The position numbers were made by a program, and so were the translations under genes. Shown piece by piece: positions 34,541-45,340 of a stretch of 64,000 bases of DNA. The stretch covers positions 156,443,276 through 156,507,275 of the forward strand of contig JAHLJT010000631.1 in NCBI GenBank assembly GCA_031308135.1, in the 5' to 3' direction. The notes under the pieces are model-generated. The model searched no databases, was not told the origin of the DNA, and saw only the letters and a program-made list of their open reading frames with translations. Source of the stretch: Acheta domesticus. Its lineage: Eukaryota > Arthropoda > Insecta > Orthoptera > Gryllidae. The number at the start of each line of letters is the position of its first letter. The first letter of the stretch is position 1.

Positions 34541-36056
34541 TTACTTTTCCGTATACTATACGTTCGTATAGTATACGGAAAGTTATGTAATGCTGCGCGA
34601 ATAAAACGGCGAATTTACGGCAGAAAACTTTTATTACAGGGCCCTGGTAATGAAAAAGTGGATAAATCCAGTTACTAAATGTAAAAAATATCCCAACACG
34701 TGGTGCAGCCAGAATTTCGGTTTTGTCGGTTTTCGATACCGAAAAAAACAATTGAAAGCAAAACGTCTGACCGTCTGTCTGTCTGCGCTAGCGACTAAAT
34801 CGCTTAGCTGATTTTCTCCAAAATCGATCTGCCTGATCTCGTGGACCCTTTAATTTGAAACCGATATTTTAATTTTTGGGGGTACTCTACATGAAGCCCC
34901 ACAGACATTTTCAAAGTTTTTCAAAAACGGCTTCAAATTTTTTGTTTAAATTTCTTATAAGAATAGAGTAAAATATACTTAAGGTGGCATACGTACGATT
35001 TTCTCGGGTAACTCTGAATTTTCGAAAATTGCGAAAGTTTGAATTTTATTTGGCGTCTTCCTCCAACTACAAAATTGCAGTTAGAGATTTTTCCTTCTAA
35101 TAAAATTTGTATGGTATAGTGTTTGCATAGTAAGTTCTTTCTTTAAGTTTGTGTACATTCTTTTGAACATTTCAGTAGTTTTCGTGCAACTTAAAAAAAT
35201 ACAAAAACAAGATTTTCTTAAAAACAACTCAAAATGATTTCTTTAAACTTTTGGTAGGTGTAGAGCCTAATGCACTCTATGAGATGGTATATACGCTATA
35301 TTGCTCTACTCTTTGTTGTTGTTTTTTTCAAAAATTTGCAAAAATGTAATTTGTTTACTTGCCTCCCACGTCGATAATATTTACATTAACGGCAATTTGT
35401 TCACATTAATATATTAATGAGTACATGTGCTTTAAATAATGTCAAGTAAAGTTTCTCGAAATTCAAACTTTTTCAGTGAAAACTAGCTCAAAAATCCGCA
35501 TTTTCAGAAAAGCTCAAAAGCAATTTTTTTTTCAAAAATGGCTCCAATTTTTTTTTTCTTCAAACATTTCGAACGGATAGTGCTTATTACACTCTTTAAT
35601 AAGACGTAAAGTTCAATTTGGAGTAGGCCTATTGTTTGGTTTTTGCAAAAAATTACACAAATGTAATTCTTTTAAAGATCTCTCACATCTTTAATATGCA
35701 CATTAATCTGCAAATTTGTAAACATTATTATCTTTGTGAGTGTGAGTGCTTCATATTTTGTGTTTTAGTAGAGCTTAAAGCTTAGATTTTTTTAAAAACG
35801 ACTCCACCTTTTTTAAAGTAAATTGCCATTATGACGAGGTTTTCGTGTTCTTTAATATTCTAAAATTAACATTTCCGTTTTACCATTAGGAAACCGAAAA
35901 ATTAAGAAAATGTCAAAAAAAAGTACTTTCGGCGGCGATAGGGGGCAGCTGGAAAGAGTATGTGGCAATTCCGAATAGCTAGCCCAGACCCAAGGAAATA
36001 GAAAACTAATATGGGAATGTCTGTGCCATTCTGTATTTTTTTTTAGCACCTAGTTC
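34541..36056 (+). mobile_element. Long-TIR family, copy C (left end and body)
   Basis: It opens with a perfect 16-bp stem (34547-34562 and 34565-34580). The family TIR follows: GGAAAGTTATGTAATGCTGC, GGCGAATTTACGGCAGAAAA, ACACGTGGTGCAGCCAG, TTTCGATACCGAAAAA, then GTCTGACCGTCTGTCTGTC. The body carries repeats of the CAAAAACGGCTNCAAATTTT module near 34920, 35218, 35533 and 35793. It ends near GTCTGTGCCATTCTG without a right TIR, at almost the same point as copy H. The 84- and 65-codon minus frames match TIR or body text and are not genes. Confidence 0.82.
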
Positions 36057-36419
36057 TTAATGTAGGATATACAACCATCTAATGGCGGATGTTAATACGA
36101 AACTCCTGGCAACCCTGTTGGCAATTCATTTAGTCATCTGGCAATACTGAGACGGTGATCTCGCTGGGTAAGAGTAATCTTGGCTACTTCGTGCGCAAAT
36201 TTGGTAAAGAGAGGATATGTTTCACTTTCGTATTGCATTTTACAATGCATCATGTTGTTTTAGTTGCAATGCAACTGTTCGAACAAGTAAGGGTATATTT
36301 TAAACACGTTTTAAATTTATTACGCATTATAATTACATGCACATTCTGGTAAATATGACTACTGGTTGAATTCAATTTTATTCCATTCTGAATGTAAAAA
36401 TCTATGTGATCTGTCACTC
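36057..36419. other. Stretch with two orphan hAT-like ends
   Basis: TCCTGGCAACCCTG (36104-36117) and TCTGGCAATACTG (36137-36149) resemble the TCTGGCAACGCTG terminus of the element at 49870-50805. Matching left ends were not found. Confidence 0.3.
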
Positions 36420-36610
36420 AGCCTCCACTTTCCCAACCACCTGATGTCGCGCTGGGCTCATGTTTCATTGCGCAGATGTGCACAGCGCCGACACACTTCT
36501 TGGAAATCGCCTACCCCTCGTCAGGAGCACGTGTGCCTGGGAGATTCCTGGAACTTCATTGCGTGTCCCAACCGGCTCAATTCGCCGGAACAAAGACGTT
36601 GATTGCATCA
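36420..36610. other. GC-richer unique block
   Basis: A complex, non-repetitive island (CACTTTCCCAACCACC, CGTCAGGAGCACGTGTGCC, GGCTCAATTCGCCGG) within AT-rich DNA. Three short overlapping frames have no domain. Candidate regulatory element or old exon. Confidence 0.25.
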
Positions 36611-37286
36611 TCAAGAATAATCGATTTCTCAATCTTACTATATACACCGTATTTTCTGAAATTAAAAATTATATGCAGCCGTGTAATTAATGTAATTACA
36701 TATTATGCTTATTACTTAATCTTTTAATGAAATAGAAAAGAAGACGTGTACTCCTACGACCTAGTGGCTCGCTTCAGTAATGTTTTTTATTCAATAATTT
36801 AAATCTAATATTACAAATATCTAAGATCTGGGTGACATCACTGCTTTAAAACATGAATAGTGACATATGATGTTTTGTTCCGGCAGATGATGTAGTAGAA
36901 AAGGTGATAAAACGAGTTGATCTTGAATTTAGTTTATACATAAAAATAATCGATATCGAGTTAAGTTTAACGAAGTTCCTATGCGCGTTAAAAACATTAA
37001 CGTTATAACATGAACAATGTAATTATTTTAATTAATTTGCGTTGGTACCAGGAATTTTAGTGAAAGTACCAGGGCTTTTGAAGACTGGTATTGGGATACA
37101 CATTTTAATCATCTGGCAACGCTGCTCAAACGACTTAGCGGCGCGCACGCTGTCTTATCCACTGCGCACCACGCAACAATAAACATCGCCTTTTTTTTAT
37201 TTATTTAGTCAAAAAACAGTAAAAACTGTATATGACGTGTGGGGAAAGAAATTTATCTGCGCACATTTTCTTGAGGGCCAGAATTT

Positions 37287-37290
<4 letters not shown>
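36611..37290. other. AT-rich DNA with one orphan hAT-like end
   Basis: TCTGGCAACGCTG at 37112-37124 is identical to the hAT right TIR at 50793-50805, but no left partner was found upstream. Otherwise unassigned. Confidence 0.35.

Positions 37291-37333
<43 letters not shown>
37291..37333. repeat. Poly(A) tract of 43 bases
   Basis: An uninterrupted A run. It may be a retroposon tail or a slippage tract; no retrogene upstream was recognised. Confidence 0.95.
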
Positions 37334-37334
<1 letters not shown>

Positions 37335-37473
37335 GAAAAAATTAATTTAGAAAATAATTATTTTAGAAAAATAAAGATATTTGAAAAATGTTTTTTCCCG
37401 AGTTATAGAAAATCAATTTCAACTGTAAATGAACTACAAGCAAAAGGAGTGCTCAACAAAACGTGCGCACAGT

Positions 37474-37616
37474 GAAGCTACATTTACGTCCAGAAGCAAA
37501 ACAAGGGGCCATCTCAGCATTTGCTCTATGGATCAGGGAAACTGGACAAAAACCTGATCGAGATGGGGGTCATTGACCCGGAAGCTGAAGTACATTACTT
37601 GTTACAGGCGTATTAA
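37474..37616 (+). pseudogene. Short possible retrotransposon gag fragment
   Basis: A frame of about 46 codons after a TGA ends in LDKNLIEMGVIDPEAEVHYL and a stop. The spacing of Leu/Ile and the acidic VIDPEAEVHYLLQ pattern recall the region before the LP..Y motif of Copia-type gag proteins, but the match is from memory and short. Nothing flanking supports a full element. Confidence 0.18.
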
Positions 37617-37925
37617 ATATTTTTTTAAATGTATACAATGCAAACATAAACTAATTCATTATATATCTTTGTTTTGTTACATTATTTTTATTTTTCACGA
37701 TCACGATTCTTAACAATTTTCTCGTGTGTTAATTATCTGTGAATTCACTTTTTCATGATGTGCTGCACAAATTCAGTTATGTGACATCATGCCAAGAATT
37801 GTAAGTTATGAACTGTTATTTCCTAATGGCCGCATTACGCTCGAATGTGTTGGCATTTTCATAAACGTGTTTTTTATGCCAATGCTTCGGAGTGACTGTA
37901 ATTACTTAATCAGCTATAAATATAT

Positions 37926-40625
37926 TTTTCTACTCTCACTGGATGGCTGCAACCACTTGCATAATGATAGTCATTTCGGTACAGTTTTCATTCTGATACA
38001 TATTCTTGACCATTCACAGAGACGCTTACAACCCCAAGTATTGTCACTTCATTAATCATTGGAACCCCCTTCCAACGATTCCCCAATCGTTGCAGTAAAT
38101 GTTTCTTTCATGTGTGTATATTAAAATTACATTGAATATTATATTATGCTTCTCAGATTTTAATTTCTTTTATTAGTAGTAATTTTTACGTGAAATATTA
38201 TGTATAACTAGCGTACCCGTGCGAGAACTCTCGCATGTTAAATACCAACCTTTCCCTATCCATTTGTCTATCTGTTCCATAAAGGAGAGGAACTACTAAT
38301 GTACTTACAGAATATCAAACAAAATAACAATGCAATTGATGGTTTGAAACAAATTTTCAATTAAAGTTGATTCAAAATTATAGAGAGATGTTCTTGAAAC
38401 AATTCATACTTCTTTAAAAACAACATTTGAAGAAATTTTTCAATTTTCCTTGAGAGTTAGCTTTTCGCTTTCTTTGATAGTCAAATAATAGAAAAGGTTT
38501 TTACTCTTGAGAAAGCCAAGTAAAGTAGTGCGAAATACCGGATCGGGCAAGAACAGACCTACTCATTGCAATATTATTTAACTTTCCTTGATTTGTTATG
38601 AAGAACCGAGTGGGTTTTGGAGAGTCAGGGTGCCAGCTTGCTGGGGTGAGAAAATTGAAAAATTATTTGTTTACTAAAAAGTATTGAAATATTTTCTGCG
38701 TCCTTACGTACCTCAAGAAAAACAATTCCGAACCAAAAAATAATCAAACTAATGTTTTCACTTTTGAGTACTAAATACCATTTGTTAGCATTAGAAACAA
38801 TTTAGTAGGCATTGGTGAGCTCACTTCGGTACATGGGAATGTTGCTCAAACTATGTTTGCATTTTTAATATCTTAACGAACCGACACCTTGAGTTAATAG
38901 CTACTTTAAAAAGTTTGTTCTTTGTGTTGTACCATAGCACAAGTTTTCCCCCACTACCTCTGCGTACCCGTGCGAGAACTCGCGCATGTTAGACCCCCAC
39001 ACTCATCCCTATCCTTCTATTTTCATTCTAAGAGGGAAAGTAGTTAACGAAACCTGTTTATTTGTATAAAATCTATAAAGGTAACTTGCAATGTACTAAC
39101 AGAATTACCAATAAAAATAAAAAACAATGCAATTAATGTGTAAAAGAAATTTTCAATAAATATTTATTCAATATCTTGGAGAATTTGCTTGGAACAATTC
39201 CCAACACTTACTTCAAGACATTTGAAGTAATTATTCAATATTCTTTGTCAATTAGGTTTTAGTTTTTCGTGATAGTCACAAAAATATTAGCTTTTTACTT
39301 TTGAGAGAGCTACGTGTCTGAACCCGTTGACTTGAAAATTTCATCGAATGATAACGAAAATATTGGTACAGGTAAAACACAAACACAGTCTTCACTCTTC
39401 ACTGAACACCCACATCCTTCTACAATTAAGTACACAGCACTTATAGACCATGAAAAAACGTTAATTGAATAGTTTCACTACACGCATAAGAAACAATCTT
39501 CATAGGTATAGGTATCAAGCAACTATAATAGTACTTCTAGTTGTTGCTGGAGAGCAAATCTTGAATTAATGATTATGCAAATAAACCTCGTCAGACTGCA
39601 CAAACTACGGTGTTAACAGAAAGCAAAGAGTATATCTGACAGAAAGCTGTAAATAAAGATTGTCGAATCTAAGCCACAAAAATGTCTACCAGCAGGAAGG
39701 ACTGAAATATTGAGGTGGCCTTGATAGTATAAAAGCGTGGAACCAAAAAGTAACTTGAATGGATTGCAGAATGTCTCATCTTGTAGATTATGGTGTGAAA
39801 AAACGTTTCTTTGAGGCCTTTGGCCTCAAAATTTTACTTTTTAAGGCTCTAAAACGCTTTGTTTATGAGTTATTTGCCGATATAGGTTGACATATGATGC
39901 GGGTTGCATTTTACATGAATATTTCGATGCGTTTTTTAAGGAAATCATCCATATTTTTAAAGTCAAAATGGAATTCGTCAAGTCTCCGTGAAATTCTCTT
40001 TCTTTAGAGCCTTCATTTATAACGATTGGTTGCGTGTGAGAGCCGGAACCCAAAGGTATACTACTGAAATAATACAGGAGACGATTAATTGGATTGTAAT
40101 TTCACTTTGATCCTATTTGACTGCGGAGTAGTAGTTATTGCAGAGAACATTTGAATGACGTTACGATCTGAACGCAAGTTATTTTGTGTTATTTGCTCCT
40201 GCCATAGCGTTGTCCTTAAAAATCGGCTCATTCTTTAATTTAAAATATTTTGTAATTGGTGGTTCTTTCTGTTGGTATTGACGTTTCCAGAAATGAGAGT
40301 AAATGCGAAAATGGTGTCTTCGGAATATTATAGCCGCGACTTTTGTGGTTCCCAACAGGCGTTGTGCTAAAACAATGTCACTTGCGGGTGTAGAGTAGAG
40401 AGGTGGCCGTGGCTGAATCTTGCATGTCGACTGCCACGAAACGATTCAGTGGAGATCTTTAACTTATAAAAGTTACCGTAAGTCGTAGAAAAAGTACCGT
40501 ATGTAACTCGATGTAATTGGTATTAATGCACTCGTGTGAAGTTTACGATACTCGCTCGTATCGTAATATCAAACTCGTGTATTATTACCGATCATTACAT
40601 CATCGTTTCATAATGTACTATTATT
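37926..40625 (+). repeat. Dispersed repeat S, copy 2, split by an insertion
   Basis: The left half at 37926-38204 and right half at 40064-40625 align with the two parts of copy 1 (19762-20507), which is continuous. The right half contains an inverted repeat TTACGATAC...GTATCGTAA (40543-40551 and 40558-40566) that is degraded in copy 1. Confidence 0.85.
38205..40063. mobile_element. 1.86-kb nested insertion with repeated ACTAGCG/GCGTACCCGTG modules
   Basis: It sits inside repeat S copy 2. It starts ACTAGCGTACCCGTGCGAG at 38207; a second module starts GCGTACCCGTGCGAGAACTC at 38964. Both modules share GAGAACTC(T/G)CGCATGTTA, an ACAATGCAATT phrase and a TTTTCGNGATAGTCA-like phrase over about 350 bases. 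The right part (39772-39912) is the reverse complement of repeat R at 7372-7517. TGAAATATTATGTA on the left and TGAAATAATACAG on the right flank may be a diverged target duplication. No protein is visible. Confidence 0.7.
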
Positions 40626-41380
40626 GTGATGTATTACATATCTGATCAGGAACAAAGCTATTAGCAAGAATGATCTTTCCACCTCACGCCATTTCGGTTT
40701 CTGAACAGTGTCCACATTACTATCTTCAAACTGATAGTGTCACTGTGGTTGCTCATCGTCATCCCCATAGCGTTACTAATTACAAAGCCAACTGCATTCA
40801 TGTCAAAGTGATAAGTGCTTCGCATTAACGGCTGCGTGCACATTTGCGATGTCTGATATCGGGCATTTATGGCGTAATGTGATTACGACGCCAGGCGCTC
40901 TCAGCACCATCTCTGGGTCAAGGTTGAAACTAGTTCCACACGACTGCTTTGTGACATCATCTGCATGTCATCACAAACTGCATCAAACATGCTGCATGGT
41001 ATTTGGTGTCTTCCCTTGTATTTCTTTATTTTCAGATTATGGACTGCCGGAACTGTTTTAGTGATGTGCTATTGTTAACTACAATAAAATGAACGTCTTT
41101 CTTTTGATTCAATCAATTTTAATTAAAACAATTCCAGGTAATTGCAATTCAATACATTCTCTTACCAGATAATAATTGATTCATTTCATTGTTATTTGTA
41201 ATGTTCAGTTTTATTTCTTTATAATACATCTTAAACTTCATCATGGACGTTACTGATTTTCCTGTCAATGGCAACACTTTCTGCAATCATTCAATTTCAG
41301 GAAACGAGTTTGTATATTTACCTCCAAAAACATAATGGTCCTGCGAAGCAACTAAAGTTAAATTATTGAAGAAGTAGGTG
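40626..41380. other. Unassigned DNA
   Basis: No gene found. Minus (40661-40843) and plus (40849-41061) frames of 60-70 codons show no domain. Confidence 0.35.
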
Positions 41381-41432
41381 ATGGAATTGGTATTAATTAC
41401 AGGTTATCGCCTGTAATTAATACCAATTCCAT
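41381..41432. repeat. Perfect palindrome, 23-bp arms, 6-bp loop
   Basis: Arm 41381-41403 (ATGGAATTGGTATTAATTAC then AGG) is the exact reverse complement of 41410-41432, separated by TTATCG. It ends at the mariner insertion site. Confidence 0.97.
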
Positions 41433-41434
41433 TA

Positions 41435-42291
41435 TACAGGGTAGGATTCAAAAGTAATGAGCCTCACGTTATACTGACGCGTGATCACCCTGCAGCGCGC
41501 TCCCCTTGACGGTGGTGGGGGATGGTGTCTTCACAGCGCAACGTGGGTCAGTTGCCTCCCAGCCTTTGGAGCGGATAGCATCGGCCTTAACAGTAGCCCC
41601 TATACGGTGGAACTTGACACGGCGGTATGGAAAGTTCGTTAGAGCAACGCTATGCGATCAAATTTTGCTTCCGGTTGGGCAAGTCTCCTTCCGAAACGTT
41701 CACAATGTTTCAATAGGCATTTGGGCCTGTGTGTCTGTCCTATTCGCAAGTCAAAAAGTGGCACAAGGCCTTTCGTGAGAGCCGGGAAGAGATGACTGAC
41801 GAATCCCGGTCTGGACGCCCGTCGTCGGCCCATACTGACGTGAATGTGCAGCGAGTTCGTGAATTTGTGAACACAGACCGGCGTTTGAGACTCCACCAAG
41901 TAGCAGAAGCCCTGGACTTATCGGAGACAACGCCCCCACCCACACTGCCTTCATCGTCACCGACTACTGGTCCGAGTCAACGTTCCTGAGGTGCCTCAAC
42001 CTCCTTACAGTCGGAACTTGTCGCTTCCTGACTTCTTGTTTCCGCGCAAAGTCAGTGCTGAAAGGAAAACGTTCCGACTCCATCGAGGACATCTAAGCAA
42101 ATTTCAAGGCAGCTCTTGCAGAAATCCAGGAACAGGACTTCAGGGATGACTTTGAGTTATGGCAAAGCCGCCTGCAGTAATGTATTGATGCCGGAGGTGC
42201 CTATTTTGAAGACTATTAGTCAGTTAAACCGATCAGATCAATAAATCTGCCTTTTTGAACGAAGGCTCATTACTTTGAATCCTACCTTGTA
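41435..42291 (+). mobile_element. Internally deleted mariner element with TA target duplication
   Basis: The left end TACAGGGTAGGATTC and AAAAGTAATGAGCC matches the right end read in reverse, TACAAGGTAGGATTC and AAAGTAATGAGCC. The TIR is about 28 bp with one substitution and one indel. Flanking TA (41433-41434 and 42292-42293) fits the TA target duplication of the Tc1/mariner superfamily. At about 857 bp it is shorter than the roughly 1.3 kb usual for mariners, and the lost segment lies inside the transposase. Confidence 0.93.
41627..42219 (+). pseudogene. Mariner transposase pseudogene with central deletion
   Basis: The ATG at 41627 opens MESSLEQRYAIKFCFRLGK, typical of the mariner N-terminal helix-turn-helix. 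A TAG follows after 29 codons. The same frame then continues (41729 onward) with SQVKKWHKAF and the linker motif SGRPSSA, ending around ALDLSE (about 41920). There the text jumps in another frame to DNAPTHTAF, the block holding the second catalytic Asp of the DD34D triad. Next come SVLKGKRSDSIEDI, a stop, and the C-terminal GGAYFED (to 42219). The first catalytic Asp region is missing. It has two premature stops and a frameshift at the deletion join, so it is inactive. Confidence 0.92.
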
Positions 42292-42293
42292 TA

Positions 42294-42629
42294 GTTCCTG
42301 TGAGGACAGTTCACTGCCTACATATGAACACCACCAGTTTTTGATCCTTTGATCCTCGATTCTCTGTTCATGTTTCATATTTGGGCAGGAATCAGAACCA
42401 GTGACCAAACATTGCCAGCAACTAAACATAAATTGCGACAGTATGGATTGATGTAAGATATATACCTACGTAAATCATAGCAGATTTTCTGTATTACAGG
42501 TTTAATTTTAATTTGTTGTTGGAACATCGTTTCTGGTACGGTTTTGTGACTTATATTTAATATATCATTACTTGCAAGATCGTTTTTCTTGATACTTTTA
42601 GGTCCTTTAAAATAGAATTGTCTCTTCTC
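42294..42629. other. AT-rich spacer between mariner and long-TIR copy D
   Basis: Nothing recognised. Confidence 0.4.
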
Positions 42630-44045
42630 ACTTCCTCGTGCACGTACGTTCTAGAAACGTACATACGTACGTACGAGAGTAATATAAGTAGTGTAGAGAA
42701 AGTAATGTAATGCTCAGGAAAATCGATTTCGAGATTTCAACGAAAAAGCACGTTTTGTGGTTCCTTGATACCGAAAAAGTGTTTTATTCAAAACATCCGT
42801 TTGTCCATCTTTCAGTTCGTCGATCCGTTCGGCAGCCCATCTGTTAACAACACTTGCGCCTTAACTACTCAAATGATTTTTTCCAAAATGTATTTTCCGA
42901 GGTCGATCTGGCTCCACTCAAAGCTCTGTTATTTTGAATAACTTTCTTTAATTTTAGGTAGTAATTTACATGAATATCCTAGGAAATTTCCAAACTTTTC
43001 TCACAAACGGCTCCAAATTTTTTCTTTAAATTTCTTGGAAGAATTGAGTGAAATACATTGATAGAGGCGTTATAGGTCCGAATTTTACTGCAGACAAAAT
43101 TTCGGAATTTGTGAGTTCAAAATTCAGCATTTTCAGAAACGCTCATACGCCATTTCCTCATAAACGGCTACAATTTGTTTAATTTTTTTGTTCGGATAGT
43201 TCTAAATGGACTAAACAACATGACATCAAGACTATTTTGATGTGTTCTTTTGATATTTTCAAAAATTACACAAGTGTAAATAATTTCTTATGAAGTTTCT
43301 CGAAAACTCAAAGTTTGGGTGAAAATAAGCTTCACAATGCGCCTTTTCAGAACGATCAAAAAACATTTTATCAAAAACAGCTCTAAATTTTTTCATATGA
43401 GACATCTCTTTCATAAATTTCTTAGACTAATGTTTCTGTTCTACCATTTGGGGACCGAAAAATTGAAGTAATGTGAATAAATATAGTTTGGGTGTCATTA
43501 GATGGTAGCTGGGGAGTAGGGGAAAATCGAAAATCTTACCCAGGGAAAATAAATTAGAAATCTAAGTAGGACGAGAAAGTCTGTGCCATTCTGTTGCACC
43601 AATAGTTTACTGAATCTGATACAATAATTTTAATCCAAAAAAAATTGGACCAACTTATGAAAAAATTTTAAAGAATTCATTGGAGCTTCATGTAAAGACC
43701 CTCTCTCCCCACAAAACACCTTTACAATTTAAGAGACCGCGACATATATCCTAGGTCAGGGACTATCAATTTCGGTGTAAATCTTAGCCACTATGTAGTC
43801 GATAGTGTTATTCACAGAGAGCCGAAAGGACAGACGGACAGACATTTTGCCATAATCCAATTTTAATTACCCAAACCGTGGATTTTGACCACATGTGTTA
43901 GAAGAAGTAGTTCACTGCAAATAGGAGAAAGTATTATCCCTTTGTTTGGGGTCAGGGTCCTACAGTACAATTTTTATTCTAAACAATAAAAGCTTCATCA
44001 TTACATAACTTTCTCGATATTGCGTCATTAGTATGCGAGAAAGTT
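42630..44045 (+). mobile_element. Long-TIR family, copy D (both ends present)
   Basis: The left end begins ACTTCCTCG at 42630 and reaches GAGAAAGTAATGTAATGC. The right end, read in reverse from 44045, gives AACTTTCTCGCATAC, then CGAGAAAGTTATGTAATG. The inward TIR text includes GTGGTCAAAATCCACGG and GTCTGTCCGTCTGTCC. The right extremity folds into a perfect 10-bp stem (AACTTTCTCG at 44007-44016 with 44036-44045). The 1.4-kb body is AT-rich and non-coding. The right-hand TIR is more diverged than that of copy E. Confidence 0.85.
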
Positions 44046-44149
44046 AAACAACCCAATATTTGTTATTTCATCTTTGTACGAGTAGTAAATTGCCTGAACG
44101 AAGTTACTTATATATTAAATACATAAACCAAGTCACCACATCTAACCTG

Positions 44150-44480
44150 CATCTGGGCCTGCGCTTTCCCTGGGCACGTTTCTGTCGCGCTAATGCCTTT
44201 AGGCTCCGTCGGCGGGCGGGCGCAGTTGGAGCGCCGCGGATGAGACGCCCGCGCGCGGAATATAGCGCGTGTAATATGCAGTTGCCGCGTGCTAGGGAAG
44301 CCCCAGGGACATCTTGCTAACACGCACCGCGGCGTAAAGTAGAGCTAGTTTATTACCGCGCTGGCACTGCACAGTGCTTCGTAAATATTTAATATTTTAA
44401 TATTGTCCCGAGTAAAGTTTAGATGAAAAAATATTTTCGGCATTACCTCGTGTGCTGTAATTAAATGCTTCGAGAGGGGC
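44150..44480. other. CpG island, candidate conserved regulatory element
   Basis: CpG-rich from 44160 to 44360 (GGCGGGCGGGCGCAG, CGCCCGCGCGCGGAATATAG), then AT-rich words CGTAAATATTTAATATTTTA and CTGTAATTAAATGC with homeodomain-type cores. An 86-codon plus frame (44060-44320) has no domain. Confidence 0.35.
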
Positions 44481-44930
44481 CTACAGAGAGGCGTGTGTTG
44501 TGGTCTGTGAAGCTATGTCACATTTCGTTGCTACTGAATGAGAAGAATTGAGTGCATTGAGTCTGTAGGATTCGACGATATAACTGGAATGTATAAAAAT
44601 AATAGACAAATAAAGTCACATGATCAGTTATTTAGGTTTCATGGCAGAGAAGATGGATTTTTTAAAAATTAATAATAATATGACAAATTCAAATGTGATA
44701 TTGCGACAATCCCAAAGAAGGGCTTGCAAGGATCCTCAACAAGGTAAATTTCCATCCCGCCCTATCCAGCCCCCTCCTCGGTCTCCTTTCGCTTCGTGGG
44801 TTCCTCTTTTAATTTCATCCGATCCCCTTCCTCTTTTTGCCTATTATGCTTCGCCCGTTCCTTTCTGACCTTTTGTTCTGTCTTCTTCTTTCGCTCCTTT
44901 CCTTTTCGCCAGCTCTTCCCCCTCCGTCGG
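44481..44930. other. Unassigned, pyrimidine-rich towards the right
   Basis: A C/T-rich tract at 44755-44930 yields Pro/Ser frames. No gene. Confidence 0.35.
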
Positions 44931-45340
44931 TCCTAGCATTTTACTGAATATTAAAAACATTTTGAGGTAACAGTTTTCAATCTCAACCAGGCTATGTTTC
45001 ATTCTTGACCCCTCAAAAGTATTTTTGCCAAATTTGGGAGCAATCACTTCAGAGGTTCTAAAGCTTTTGTTGCATATACAAACATATGCACTCACTTGTA
45101 TGTAACAAGAGCACGAATCTGGACATTGCGGGGGGGGGGGGATCAACAAAAATCATATATTCGAAACCGTTGGAGATATCACGGTAAAACAAAAACTAAG
45201 TTGACCCCATGAGTAGGGCCTGTAATGTGTTTAAATTTTGTTGATAGATTAAGTCAGTTTTTTAGTTAAAAGATAATTTCCTACAGATGGACAGACAAAC
45301 AGATGACAATTGATTTGACGTAAGATTAATTGTAGTAATC
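44931..45340 (+). other. Possible LINE 3'-region-like sequence with G12 run
   Basis: Phrases like GCCAAATTTGGGAGCAATCA, a run of 12 G (45130-45141), AACCGTTGGAGATATCACGG and GATGGACAGACAAACAGATG resemble 3' regions of arthropod retroposons in which a short protein tail precedes GACAGACA repeats. No coding frame supports it. Confidence 0.2.
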
